Source: Amoeboaphelidium protococcarum (taxonomy: Eukaryota > Aphelidiomycota > Aphelidea). From it: DNA of 64,000 nt. The position numbers and the translations under genes are program-made. Of this stretch, positions 53,222-64,000 are shown in pieces (within the stretch, counting starts at the first letter, position 1; the number at the start of each line of letters is the position of its first letter). The stretch lies in contig JALECJ010000258.1 of NCBI GenBank assembly GCA_023515745.1, forward strand, positions 872,501 through 936,500, in the 5' to 3' direction. Below the pieces are notes generated by a model, which was given only the letters and a program-made list of their open reading frames with translations, made no database searches and had not been told where the DNA came from.

Positions 53222-54273
53222 ATGAAGTCAAAGATAATTTCAATCTCTAAAATATTAAAAATGCATCGATAGTCGTAACTGGAGCTGGGGGGTTTGTTGG
53301 ATCTAATTTGGTATTAAGACTCGCTGCGTAGTATCCTCACATGAGCATTGTCGCATTGGACAAGGTGTCATATCCGCTCACGTATTAATAAGAGTGTTCT
53401 ACGCTGTATAAGAACATAAAACTACTACAGTGTGATATGTTTGATTTAAAAGACTTGAAAGCAAAGTTATTGCGAATTACTCGGTTGGAATGTGTTATTC
53501 ATGCGGCTGCATTGGCGTCTGTCGATTACTCCTTCACCCACCCGTATGAGACAATGAAGAATAATGTGGACTCCACTCTGAATCTCTTATAGACTCTAGC
53601 TGAACATCCATCTCGTCAACTTGTACATTTGATTCATATATCTACTGATGAAGTGTTAGGACCTGGATCTCCATTATCATCATCATCATACAATCCGGCT
53701 GTGTATAATCCCACCAATCCATACGCTGCGAGTAAGGCTTAGTGCGAGATAATTGTTCGCTCTTACGCCGCTATATCATAGATGAATGCATGTACTATAG
53801 TGCGATCTAACAATATATATGGGCCTCGATAATCCACTGATAAACTGATTCCAATGACTATTACGCGTCTACTCGCTGGCTCGCCAGTACCTGTACACGG
53901 CGATGGTTCATGCAAAAGGAGATACATTTATATCCAAGATTATATTGATGCTATTCTCTTAATAATGGGATAATAACCTCAAGACTAACCTGATGGCGAA
54001 GTAAGATTGTTCAATGTTGCAAGCGAATTTGAATTCTCTAATCTAGAAGTGATTAATCGAATATCTGCGCTTATGTCTGATCACACGCTTAATTTATAAT
54101 TTGTTAAAGATAGAGTTGTAAATGATTCCAGTTATTATATTGATGGCTAAGCTCTAAAAGATCTGGGATATAGACCACGATATGAATTTGAAGAGGGGTT
54201 GAGGTTGACTTTAGACTGGCTGCGCCTTAACCCAAAGTACTGGACTTATTCATCTGATTAGAATACAATTTGA
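53218..54273 (+). CDS. TGDS: dTDP-glucose 4,6-dehydratase-like (TGDS, extended SDR)
   Basis: 351 residues, TGA 54271-54273. The NAD-binding motif is VVTGAGGFVGSNLV, followed by VIHAAALASVDYSF, HISTDEVLGP (the family's STDEVYG region), the catalytic Tyr-Lys pair in NPYAASKAQCE, and RSNNIYGPRQ with RRYIYIQDYIDAI. The best family is eukaryotic TGDS, close to bacterial RmlB and plant RHM dehydratases. It should oxidise and dehydrate a nucleotide sugar in the cytosol; the exact sugar is not determined. STDEVLG in place of STDEVYG and a short Ser-rich loop follow the catalytic Asp-Glu. It follows UTP13 on the same strand, 221 bp away. Confidence 0.88.
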
Positions 54274-54372
54274 TCATCACTCTCTCACTCTCTCTTATAT
54301 TCTCAAGATGGTGTAAGCCTTAAAATAAAAGAGTATGGTTAAAACATCTTTAATAAATCAAAATAATGGAAA

Positions 54373-56781
54373 TCATAACTCCCTCTTGCTGCTAAATGAC
54401 TAATCCGGATCCTTCTTGAGAGACTAACGAAGAGCTTCCAAACCCAAAAATGATTAACGTCTACCTAATCCTTATGATTCTTCTGTGTTATCTTGCTTTT
54501 TATTAATATTATTCTTCTTGTTGTTATTCAGAGGCGTAAAGTAATCGGTGTATTAGTACTCAATTATCCATCGAGGTGCCAATCTAGTGTCACTGCTGGT
54601 TGCAGACTCGAGCATCAGTTTGCCAACTTCATCAGTATACAGATAGATGGAGCATGCTTCCGCCTCATCACTTCTATAAAAACCAATCTCAGTATGACCT
54701 CTTCTATCCGTGGATAAAGTCTTGCTACGCTGCTATCTCCTTTCATTCAAACACTCCTTAGACAGCTACACCAAGTTTTTGGACACCCAGACAACTTTAG
54801 TCGATGCCTCCTTGACATGATCGTAATCAAGACTCCACGACGATCTCTTGTTATTACTATCGACGCGCTGTAACTTTGGCTTCTACTATCTCTATTTAGG
54901 AGTAAACATCTACTTGAACTTGGACTATGTTTTATCAAACATTTGACGCAACTAAGTCTTTGCATTCTTCATCCTAGTACTGAAGCCTTGTTTTGGACGT
55001 TGATTCCCCTTGAGAGGAGACGCCTAATCTTGATCACCATCGTAAGAGAAATCTGAGTCGCTTAACACTCTGCGATAACCATCTCTTGCGGGGTTGTTGA
55101 TGCTCAGAGATCTAAAATATGCAGTAGATTTTCCCATGATCTTGCTCAATGGAGACGTTGACCGTTGGATATTCTGATTTCTGAATACGAAGTGAACCGA
55201 CTTTGGCCACGTTCTTCTGCTAGACATCAGCTGATCAATATTTTCTATTGTCCTTGCATCGGGCCCAGTCAACTACAGACGCAATCTAAAGAAATCCACA
55301 TTCTCTGGCACAGTAAAACCAGGTATATCCACCTGTAACTTATGAATTTTGTTACCGTGAGAGCCCTCAATCTAATCTCCAGAAGACATTAGTTGGAAAT
55401 TGGCTTCAATCAAATAGGAGCGATAAGCCGCATCAATCTTCACAGACATGTCCAGATTCTCTTACTGTAAATTCTGTTACGGCTGAATGGCATAAGTACG
55501 GAATCTCAAAGCCATAATCATTTTGATTAGGTAATGATAGCTACTAGCAAATATACCAGTGGCCTGACTCCACCAATACGTGTGCTTTACTCTGGACACA
55601 CGAGGTACATCATTAGGATCTAGCTGAGAGTATCCAGACAAGGCAGCGGAATTTTCAGACACGATTGTAAACTTATCCACGAGAACATTCTCCAGATCTC
55701 TATAATCACAATCAAACTATTGGTCATCATTGAGAGTGCATGTTAGCCCACCGACAGACTAAAAGTTCTACTTTGCCAGCACAGAGACCCAGAAATCATC
55801 CTTGATTCTAGGTGCTATCCAATTGCGAGGTTAAGCTCCACTCAGACCAGTCACAATACAGAATGATTACCCCGGAAAGACGCGAGTGATCTGCCCATAG
55901 CGATTGAGAGGATTCATGGTGACATCTTTAGATACAATTCCATTCTTGAAATCGGTCAGCGGGAGAGTTCTCGAATAAGTATGCTGATGACCAGTGACTA
56001 TAGTGGCACCATGTTCCTTGCAAACATCATAGAAAATCTCGCTTATACCATCTTTCTTACCACCAACCTGGAATCTATTTGCATTTCTGTGCCAAAAGCA
56101 GAATTTCCACTGCCATTTCCCAAATCGCTTCAATTGCTAATGAAATAGAGCAGCATAATTCTCGCCAACCTTCTTGGGAATATCCTTCAGCGCCAGACCA
56201 GCACCAACCATAACAATGCCGCGGTACGTACAAACATGGAAATATCCCCACTTACCTTCACATTACAACTCCTTGTTCTGCAAATCTCTCTTCACTAGCA
56301 GATTACGATAAACCAAAAATTCTCTAATGTCATGATCGCCCGTAGTTGTTACATAAGGAATCTAATCAGGTGGAAATATCTGATTGATCTTGCTGGCGAA
56401 GTTTCGCGCCTCGTCGAATCTGTACGCGAAATCGCCCGGATGGAGCACCAGATCCACCTTTTCAGATCTTAGTTTCAGCCATAATCTCTCAGAGTAGACA
56501 TTAAGACCAGTGTCTGCGATCATTGCAATCTTAAAGCCTGGTGGTACCTGCTGCACATTCTCAGCGTCAATCAGCGAACCGAGCGAAGCGTATTACACAG
56601 TGTCGTCATCGACATGCATGTCTTCATCTAAAGGCATCGCAGTCTGGTACAGGGAGTAAATGTCGCCGTGGCTGGGGCTCTTCGCTTGCTTCCTAGCGAA
56701 AGGATTCTTCATTGCAGCTGTCCATCCCAAAAATAGAGACACTAGAAATGCCCCAATAAAAGTCTACGTAATTAAAGCCAT
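54373..56781 (-). CDS. Membrane-anchored metallophosphatase (purple acid phosphatase-like)
   Basis: 802 residues, TGA 54373-54375. An N-terminal hydrophobic segment (TFIGAFLVSLFLGWTAA) followed by basic residues looks like a signal anchor. The calcineurin-like fold shows IADTGLN, LHPGDFAY (with the PAP-type Tyr), TTTGDHDIREF where the family has GNHE/D, a His in CFWHRNAN, and VTGHQHTYSRTL. So the usual bridging Asn ligand is Asp here. The catalytic domain ends near residue 340. About 460 residues follow: a beta-rich section (about 350-530), then a basic, Ser/Gln-rich low-complexity tail. Family members hydrolyse phosphate esters outside the cell or in the secretory route. Confidence 0.75.
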
Positions 56782-57192
56782 TTCCAAATATGATAATTTG
56801 TTATTTTTTATTGGAATGACGATGATCAAAAATATTCAGTCCATTAATGTGATAAAAAGCACGCGTTTACGCCTCCTGAATTCCCACGGCTGAGAATGTT
56901 ATGTGATTCGCTGGTAGAACTCGCGTGTGATATGACACGGCACCTCAAGGATTGTTGATTGGCGAACAGGATGGCAAGTTATGTTTATGGTCACATTATC
57001 AACTAGAAAGCTTTTGTAAGAGCACTTAGTGAGCGATCGCCTCAAGCTAACACGAGGTTAATGCTGACACCCATCGAAACTCAAAAATAGTTAAAAGTAC
57101 ATGCCAAGTACTGCAGTCAAAAGAGGTACGAAAATTTATCTACGAATCGTCTATATAGAATCTAATCATGAGTATCTTTAAGCTCCTGATAA
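56782..57192. promoter_or_regulatory. Region upstream of the metallophosphatase gene
   Basis: 411 bp between the phosphatase start and the end of the THADA-like gene, both on the minus strand. ACGCGT at 56861-56866 is 80 bp above the phosphatase ATG. No gene or RNA was recognised. Confidence 0.4.
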
Positions 57193-60100
57193 TCACTGGC
57201 ATAGTAACTAAAGCCTTCCGCGCATTATATAGACATGTGCATACGACAATATTTGCTCATTTTACGCGATATAGTCCTCAATAACCGAGAGTATTTGTCG
57301 ATATTTATCAACATGCGTAACCTCCAGTTTCAGGGAGCGATCTTTAATCAAACTTGCAATTTCTGACATAATCAGATGCCAATTAACTTCAATAGGCTAA
57401 TTGTAGGAATCTGGATTCCTAAGCATATCTTGCATCTTTGTCGAGTCAAGGCAAAACAATCCATCGCCGAGAACTTTTGTTATGTACTTCTTAACGATCG
57501 CCAAGCCATCGTCATTCAGCCGACACTACCGTAGTTAGAAGAATAAGTCAGAGATAAGCAAATCAACCTACTATGGAATGCCAGTCTTAACTTGTAGAGA
57601 TTCAATCGCAGCATTTTATAAACGCACATCAGCTGAGAGTAGAGCACTCAATATCACAAGAAGAGGCGATACGCACTAGCTCAAGAACGTGGAATGGTAA
57701 CATTTGCTAGCTAATTACACCGTGGCCAATGATAAATCTTCATTTCCGCTGGAAAGGGTACAATCATTCAGCAATATATCGTTCAACTTGCCCCACTATA
57801 CTTCAAGATTGTCGAGTAAAGCAGAAAGGATGCCTTTCTTTTTACAGGAGGACATTCGCAGGTACTCGTCAATGGACAGAATCTGCAATGCAATTTTGGC
57901 ACCTTCATCAAATCCATTACTGGCGTCATCGCCAAGTAAAGCAGAATTAATAAATAAACCCATCTTATCTTGAGACACATCGCTCAAATTGTTCATAAAT
58001 GAACTATAGTTCTAATGACAATTCACTCGATAAGTGGATCTGTTCAAGCAAAGCAATCCATGCATAAAATTAGTAGACTATTTGCAACCAGAAGACTATA
58101 AAACGCTTTTGACGCGCTCAGCACTGACATTCAATATTGCAAGGCAATCTACCGCGGCAGAACGCACATGCCACATAAAAGATCCTAATTTTCTGACCAT
58201 AGCAGCTTCTAATTCTTCGTATCGATATCCAAATTGTCTTTACACATCGTTATCTAACAAGTCTTTAATCACGAGCATGCACAAATACTAATTGCCGGCC
58301 TCCAAAGATTCAAGCAGTAAAGCGTACAGATAAGATTAATGAGCTTAAAGATTCTTTAAAGTAGTATATCGGTTGATTAACTCTTTGCACAGCAATGCAA
58401 ATAGACTCTGCATTGTATTTCTCGCCATTGCGCTCAAATCAGAAACTTTCATCTTTATGATGGAGCATATTATCTCCGGCACAAAATACTGAACCATTTC
58501 AGACAGGGAATAATCTTCATAAATGTATCTGAGGACAAAGGCAGCATCAGACGCGTATTTGCCACACTTAAGTTCCGCGCTAAGGCGACGCACTAATGAA
58601 ATCAAAATCGCTCTCTTTTCATCTCCATAAAACGAATTCAAAATAGCTTTGATCTAGCCAGGTATTCCTGAAAATCGGCCATCAATTTTAAGAAATTGAT
58701 ACTACCCAGACAGAACGCCGTAGATAATCTGCTCAATCCACTCCCGTGGTAAGTGGGCACAAATTAACTAAGAGAGACAAGATGTCGTTAATTGTGATAG
58801 TAGTTGAGCACTAACTTGTGCTACGCCCCAATGAGAGAACACAGTTGACACCTTCATCAATTGTAACTAAACTTTAGAAACTTCAGCGATGCCAATCGAA
58901 AGACACGATAATTCAAAGCTGCACAGAGACACTATCAATTTCAGCGCTTATTCAACACAGCGCCAAGCGACTCGCTCTTAATCGTCCTTAAGAAGCGATA
59001 ACTAGTTGGAAGATAGCAGATTCGACTATACATCCGGTTTATAACTTGATTCTACTTCCAAAAGACACTATTCAGCAAATTATAAATACATCCAAATTTC
59101 ATATTTTACTGCAATCAAGTCCCTATTATCACAAAACTTTTCCATAGCCATAACTATACCAAACAACGGTTACTGCAAAATACTGTGCTTATAGTCCATA
59201 GAATCATAACGCTTAACTGTATCGACAAAGCAATCAATAATGCACTTTTACACCATATCAGGCTGTTAAGTTTGCAACAAAGACAACTTAACCATATAGG
59301 ACTCGACTTTATTGGGCCTTTAACTTTCCGAAAGTTAACGCACGAGTTCATTTACCGTTAAGGATTCCGCAGAGATGAATTCACCATAAAGCTATGCAGC
59401 AATAGATCGAGTTTCCTACGACAATGCCCAAAGCTCTCTATCTGCAAATTCCAAGATGTAGCTTATGCTTAACTTCATTGACGATAAAGCTTCCATGAGA
59501 TTCTAACGCGGAATGGAATTCAAAAGCAGCAACAACTTGAGCGCAAGTAGAGTCTACGACTAAAGTGCACCAGGAAGCATAAAAGGAGATAGGACCTCCA
59601 ATATCTCGCATAATAGCTCTTCATTTAATGAAATAGTGTTCCCTTCAATTGCCAATTTATTCCCCAACTTTCCCATGACGCGATTACTCGGAGTAAAATG
59701 TCCTTATAGCAAGCGAATGAACTTTTAAATTTTACTATCACTAACCCGTCCATTAAGTTTAATGCTCATGACTATAGCAGTCTGACATTGTTTTTCAATA
59801 ATCGCACATTATATTACTGATGCACACGTTAAAATAACCTTGAGTGCAGCTTGTCTCACGAAAAAGAAGTCATGCCTAAGCAGAACGACAAACTTTTCAA
59901 CTAGAAATTTGATACAATCTTCAGTAAGGACTTTGCGTGCAAAAAGATGACTAAAATCAGTCAAAGTCAAATGGCTGCATACCAAGATTAGGAGTAAAGC
60001 CCTGTCTATTCCTAGCGATGATGGACTCGACGCAAAATCTTGGACCATGAACATCCAGAATCCGGAATACGCTTCGACCAGTCTTTTCAAAACATTAGAG

Positions 60101-61023
60101 GATACGCGCTATAAATGATCATCATCAACAATGCCACATACCAACTCTAATAAACGATTGTACAGCTCAATCCAGTACTCTTAAATATTCTAAACTTTGT
60201 CTTACAGTTACAGCTACTACTACTGGATAACATATATCACGGTAAGCAGATAATCTGAAGCAGCATTAATGGCATTTACATCGGTTTAAAGAGAGTTGGA
60301 AACTTCAGTGAGAACCTTCTAAAAATCCTCCAATTTAACTTCAACATTCAACATCTAAGCGCGCTTTATAGTTGAAGCTTTAAACTATAAGCGGCTTTTA
60401 TGCCCAACTGGCATTCGGTTGATACAATCCTGAACAAGCATCAGCCCAGATATATCAAGATGATTCAAAACATGACCGAGACATTTTGCATACAACTGGC
60501 GAGTCACTGAAGAAGATTCGCATTACACCTGCTCTATCAGAATCACCAATAATGCTTACATGTCAGAGGATCCAATTACAAACAAGTCCAATCTAATGAA
60601 CAGTTCAGTCCAAAGCTCTTTAAATTCAAACACGTCCAACTATTTAAATAGACTAACAAGAATATCAAATTCCTCTTAATTGCAGCCAAAGTTCTTCTTC
60701 ATATCACGTTCCACAATTATCTATACCAATCTAAAATACACATCTTATTTATGATGATCAGTGTCCCAGGCCTACCGCAATTAAGTCACAATATCATCAT
60801 TTATATCTTGATTAATACTTCTGGATAGGAACAGTGCAATAAGCTTATAATACAATATCAAAAGACCAGGCAAAATGGCTTGTATATCATATTTGACTAA
60901 CGTGTCAAGCAGCTCCTAAACATCACAAAGATCCAAACTTTATTTATTACGCGTCTAACTTCGAATTTACGCGATATACAACTTCTGCAGACTTGAATAC
61001 TGTCTCAAATTGACGTGCTTCAT
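57193..61023 (-). CDS. THADA: THADA/Trm732-like HEAT protein (DUF2428)
   Basis: 1276 residues in one frame, TGA 57193-57195. It is helical throughout. The central part (about 780-890) matches the DUF2428 core: GRFSGIPGQIKAILNSF followed by SDAAFVLRYIYEDYSLSEMV, a PEIICSIIKMKVSDLSAMAR helix and MQSLFALLCKELINR, corresponding in order to the family's 'SAGIP', 'NxLRxxFxDxxLxxxv' and 'WAxRNxxxLLFxxLxxR' blocks. In yeast, Trm732 partners Trm7 to 2'-O-methylate position 32 of tRNA anticodon loops. Sequence divergence is high and the match is from memory; another HEAT protein is possible. ACGCGT at 60949-60954 lies in its first codons. Confidence 0.6.
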
Positions 61024-61931
61024 TATTTTCCCCCTTTGATAGATTTAAATGCAGTGTGGAAAATAGAACGCGAATCGAGTTTTAAAAAATCAATCTTTGG
61101 ATTTAGCTAAGCGATTAAAGAATCCAACCACAGATTTTTCTGTAAAGCTTTCACTTAAGCAAAAGAATAATGGTTATGACTGAAACACGGTGCCCGAGGG
61201 ACTCCTACGCAGTGGGCCACCCTAATTAGAGCCTTCGTTATATAAAGCACGGAGCATTTATCTGCTGGAGAAAATTGCAAAAAGTCACTTGCTGCGCCAT
61301 GCGTATTGCGAGTCAAGAATATTTCCCCGCTTCAGATACTAGAAGCCCATAAACTTAGGTACTACACTGCTATCTTTAAGGAAACATATGCACGAGAGTA
61401 AAATGTGAATCTGCACTTGAGACGGAATTTCCCTTTTGGGAACAACGACTTGACTGAAACGACGCGCGATGCTCAGCCACACTTGAAATAGAACCGCGCC
61501 TCTTTGTTTTGTGCAGCCCCTTTCTCTCTCTCTTCCCTTCCCTTCCGCTCTCTCTTGTGTGTGCGCAGAAGAAGAACAACGAACGGGAAAAAGCCACACT
61601 TTTCACTCTCCACACTCAGTCACACTTTGTTTCTGTATAGGGCGTCTCTGTTGGTGTCACTTTCATTGTATATACTGTAAATATAGATCTCATCTAGCCC
61701 GTATTTACGCTAAATAAATTGTACACGTCTGCGTCTGCTGTTCTTGTCATCGGCGAGATCATTTGTAATAAATACAACAGTTAATCAGATTATACGTCTT
61801 GTTGGATAAAGTGTGTGTATATATTGCATGTATGTATTAAACTCATTATCAAATTTAATCATTGTTTATTATTATTATACTCGCGCTTGTAGATAGATAG
61901 ATTGAACAAAATAAAGATTACTGTGTTAGAG
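61024..61931. promoter_or_regulatory. Long divergent region, THADA-like / PSP1 genes
   Basis: 908 bp, the second-longest gene-free stretch. It has GAACGCGAATCG near 61067, a GACGCGCGATG near 61461, a 35-bp pyrimidine tract (about 61520-61556) and a GTGTGTGTATATATTG run near 61810. ORFs across the pyrimidine tract on either strand are low complexity and I reject them. No snRNA or tRNA was recognised. Confidence 0.4.
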
Positions 61932-64000
61932 ATGGAAACGAGTAAGACATATGCGTCGATTCTGGCGTAAAAGAGAGCTGAATAAGATTAGAAATAAGAA
62001 TCTGCTGAGATGCAGTCGTAGAGTAATAGAATGGACATTGATGGGCCACTGAGTGCTGAATAGCTCATCACTTCTAATAAATCTGAAAGATCGGGTGGCG
62101 ATCGTAAGGATGATGAAGACCGTCTTTTCACTCCTCCCCAGTCTTAGTCTAATGAGGCCACACCTGTAGATTCAACAACACCAACTCCTGAGCATTCTAT
62201 GAACTAGTCCGTGTCTACACGTTCCAGTAACAAGTCTTACCATGCGAATGATTCATAAAATGGCTCTTAAGTCAGCTCTAGCCGTGATGAAGATAAGTCT
62301 GGTGTACGCAGTCAATAAGTGGCTAGCTGCGATGGCGGTGCGCCGTATGTCAATGCTGCAGACATGATTAGGAGTTTGATGTCTGACATTTAGTCTATGG
62401 GGCCTTCAGAGAGAAGACCGGCCTCTTCTTTAACTTAAAGCAATCAAAACGCTGGTATGGTCAGCGGTGTTAGCAAGAGCGGTCCTGTTAAAACATCCAC
62501 TCTGCCTAGCTCAATGTCTGTAAGAAATCTGGCTGTGGGGCCGATTGGAAAGTCTGTTCACAGCTCTCCTGCCGGTGATGAAAAGACAAGCGGTCATGGT
62601 GCGAATAGTAGAACCAAAGCCAGACGCCACACCGTCTCCAATTCTCTATTCACTGACAACCCGTTTAATTCTGCTTTTGAGAAGCTGTCCGTAATTGGTA
62701 GTAGTTCTTAGTCGTCCAATGCTAATCTGAGTGCCATCTGTGACTCTAATATCAGCTCTTCCAATTCTGATATTGCACAGAGCTCGTCTTCTCTTAACAC
62801 TAGTCAATTATTTCCCGCAGGCGGTAGTGCGTTCAATGCTTTTTCTGGTTTAAGATCTGCTAGTTCACGCGGCAACCTTGCGTCGTCTTTGAACTAATCT
62901 GGAGTTGATGAATTTTAGAATCCTATTGATTGGAAACCGGCGGCGTAGAATAGTCATCCATCACAGCGCAAGTTCTCGCTTCCTAGCACTTTTGGCAGTT
63001 AGCCTTTATTTGGAGGCGACTCTTTTAATTTCCGTTAATAGACTCCGATTGAAGAGGAATCTTATCCAACCGGTGGTAGAACTGATTCCATTTACTAGTA
63101 TCCGTAGCAAGTCGAAGATGCCCTCAATTCTTCGTATGGACTCAATGATTAGAAGTCTTTGATGTTTGATCGTTCTCTGTTGAATGCACCTGTATTTATG
63201 CCTAGTAGCAGTTCATCTTAAAATGTTGCTGCAGCTCATGCGCATACCGGGTCTTTAATGAATGGCGGCAATGGTATCAGTTTATCATCTCAATATGGTG
63301 CAGCGAGTGGTAATTACTTTGATGCCCAGTCGAGTATTCCATATGGCGGTACTCCTTAGTCATTGACTTGTTACCTAGTTCAGTTTACCAGTGGCCGTAC
63401 TGACACGTTTTACATAGCTCCGTCAATAAATGTATATGGATACGAAGAGCCTTCTAATCTTAAAATCAAGATTGGCGACTATGTTGTGGTGGAAGCTGAT
63501 CGCGGTGAAGATTTGGGCCGAGTTTTGATGGATAATATTAATGTTCCGTTGCCTAGAAAGAATTCAGTTGGACATGGCGGATAGAAAAATAATCAAATGT
63601 TATAGCACAGCTAGATGCAGCATTTTGGACTGGGAATGGGCATGGATGACTAATATGACTTCAACTATCCAGGTAGCGGTATGTAAATGTTTGGTTGTTA
63701 GTAGGGTGCGTAGTCTGGTGGCGGCAATGGTGGTAACAATGGCATGCCAAAGAAGATTTATAGACTTGCCTCGGCTGTGGAGATAGAATCACTGCAGTCC
63801 AAGATTCGCGATGAATTGAATGCTATTGCAGTTGGGTAGTACAAGGTGCAAGAGTGGAAACTACCAATGGCTATCATTGATGCCGAGTACTAATGGGATC
63901 GAAGAAAGTTGACGTACTTCTTCACCGTTACTCTACCAACGTTTTATCCTAATCAACCAGCGCCGAGAATTGACTTCCGTACTCTGGTCAGGGATTTGTA
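61932..64000 (+). CDS. PSP1: PSP1-domain protein, 3' partial
   Basis: 689 complete codons to the window edge. Residues 1-475 are low complexity, rich in Ser, Asn, Gln and Gly, with some basic patches (TKARRHTVSNSLFTDNPFN) and many TAG/TAA Gln codons. A PSP1 C-terminal domain begins near 478: CYLVQFTSGRTDTFYI, VGDYVVVEADRGEDLGRV-like IGDYVVVEADRGEDLGRV, PKKIYRLASAVEIESLQSKI, and LPMAIIDAEYQWDRRKLTYF, ending in IDFRTLVRDL at the border. This layout is that of fungal Psp1, a suppressor of DNA polymerase alpha mutants with unclear function. A Gly/Asn-rich insert of about 60 residues splits the domain. Confidence 0.9.

Noticed and set aside
57193-61023. Tubulin cofactor D or MMS19 as identity of the 1276-residue HEAT protein
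   Set aside because: The ordered blocks near residues 780-890 match the DUF2428 core of THADA/Trm732 better.
61339-61717. Overlapping ORFs on both strands in the pyrimidine tract
   Set aside because: Low-complexity reading of CT/GA repeats with no protein features; lies in a divergent promoter region.

Overview
This is a gene-dense nuclear segment from a eukaryote with a non-standard code: TAA and TAG are read as glutamine and TGA is the only clear stop. Read that way, the window resolves into about 28 protein genes on both strands. Most are uninterrupted by any TGA over hundreds to thousands of codons and most end at a TGA. The five introns I can place are 57-69 nt, GT-AG, mostly very close to the start codon, and all end in TGTAG. 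I saw no tRNA, rRNA, transposon or CRISPR.

The gene content points to an opisthokont close to Fungi, not a ciliate. The protein kinase C has the fungal Pkc1 layout (HR1-HR1-C2-C1-C1-kinase), thymidylate synthase is not fused to DHFR, the last gene has a fungal-type PSP1 domain, and there is a p50RhoGAP-like protein. From memory, aphelids (Amoeboaphelidium) have been reported with this kind of code; an aphelid is my best guess but is inference. A MOK-family kinase suggests a ciliated stage or ancestry. A mitochondrial-type RF2, a carrier and a folate-cycle enzyme show a real mitochondrion.

Layout. 1-6.7 kb: LUC7 (partial), urease accessory UreD, F-box/LRR protein, cyclin Q-like, BAR protein, SH3BGRL-like thioredoxin fold. 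6.9-17.4 kb: Pkc1-like kinase, thymidylate synthase, glucosidase II alpha, mitochondrial RF2. 17.5-27.6 kb: a 2101-residue HEATR5/Laa1-like protein, tandem SWIB protein, MOK-like kinase. 27.8-38.4 kb: an orphan acidic/basic protein, a DUF4211-like nuclear protein, Sec14-RhoGAP protein, mitochondrial carrier, and an unidentified 1776-residue helical protein. 38.5-45.1 kb: small coiled-coil orphan, secreted alpha-amylase, ribosomal protein P1, ARS2/SERRATE, 3-hydroxyacyl-CoA dehydratase. 45.4-53 kb: Clf1/Crooked-neck, PWP1, UTP13. 53.2-64 kb: dTDP-glucose dehydratase-like, metallophosphatase, THADA/Trm732-like, PSP1 protein (partial).

Housekeeping functions dominate: splicing (LUC7, Clf1), ribosome production (P1, PWP1, UTP13), RNA fate (ARS2), trafficking and ER glycan processing. 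There is no operon-like cluster; genes are 30-900 bp apart, and several share short divergent promoters. Upstream regions repeatedly carry ACGCGT (the fungal MluI cell-cycle box sequence) and CT/GA tracts. The most striking detail is that the catalytic GGQ glutamine of the mitochondrial release factor is itself encoded by TAA.
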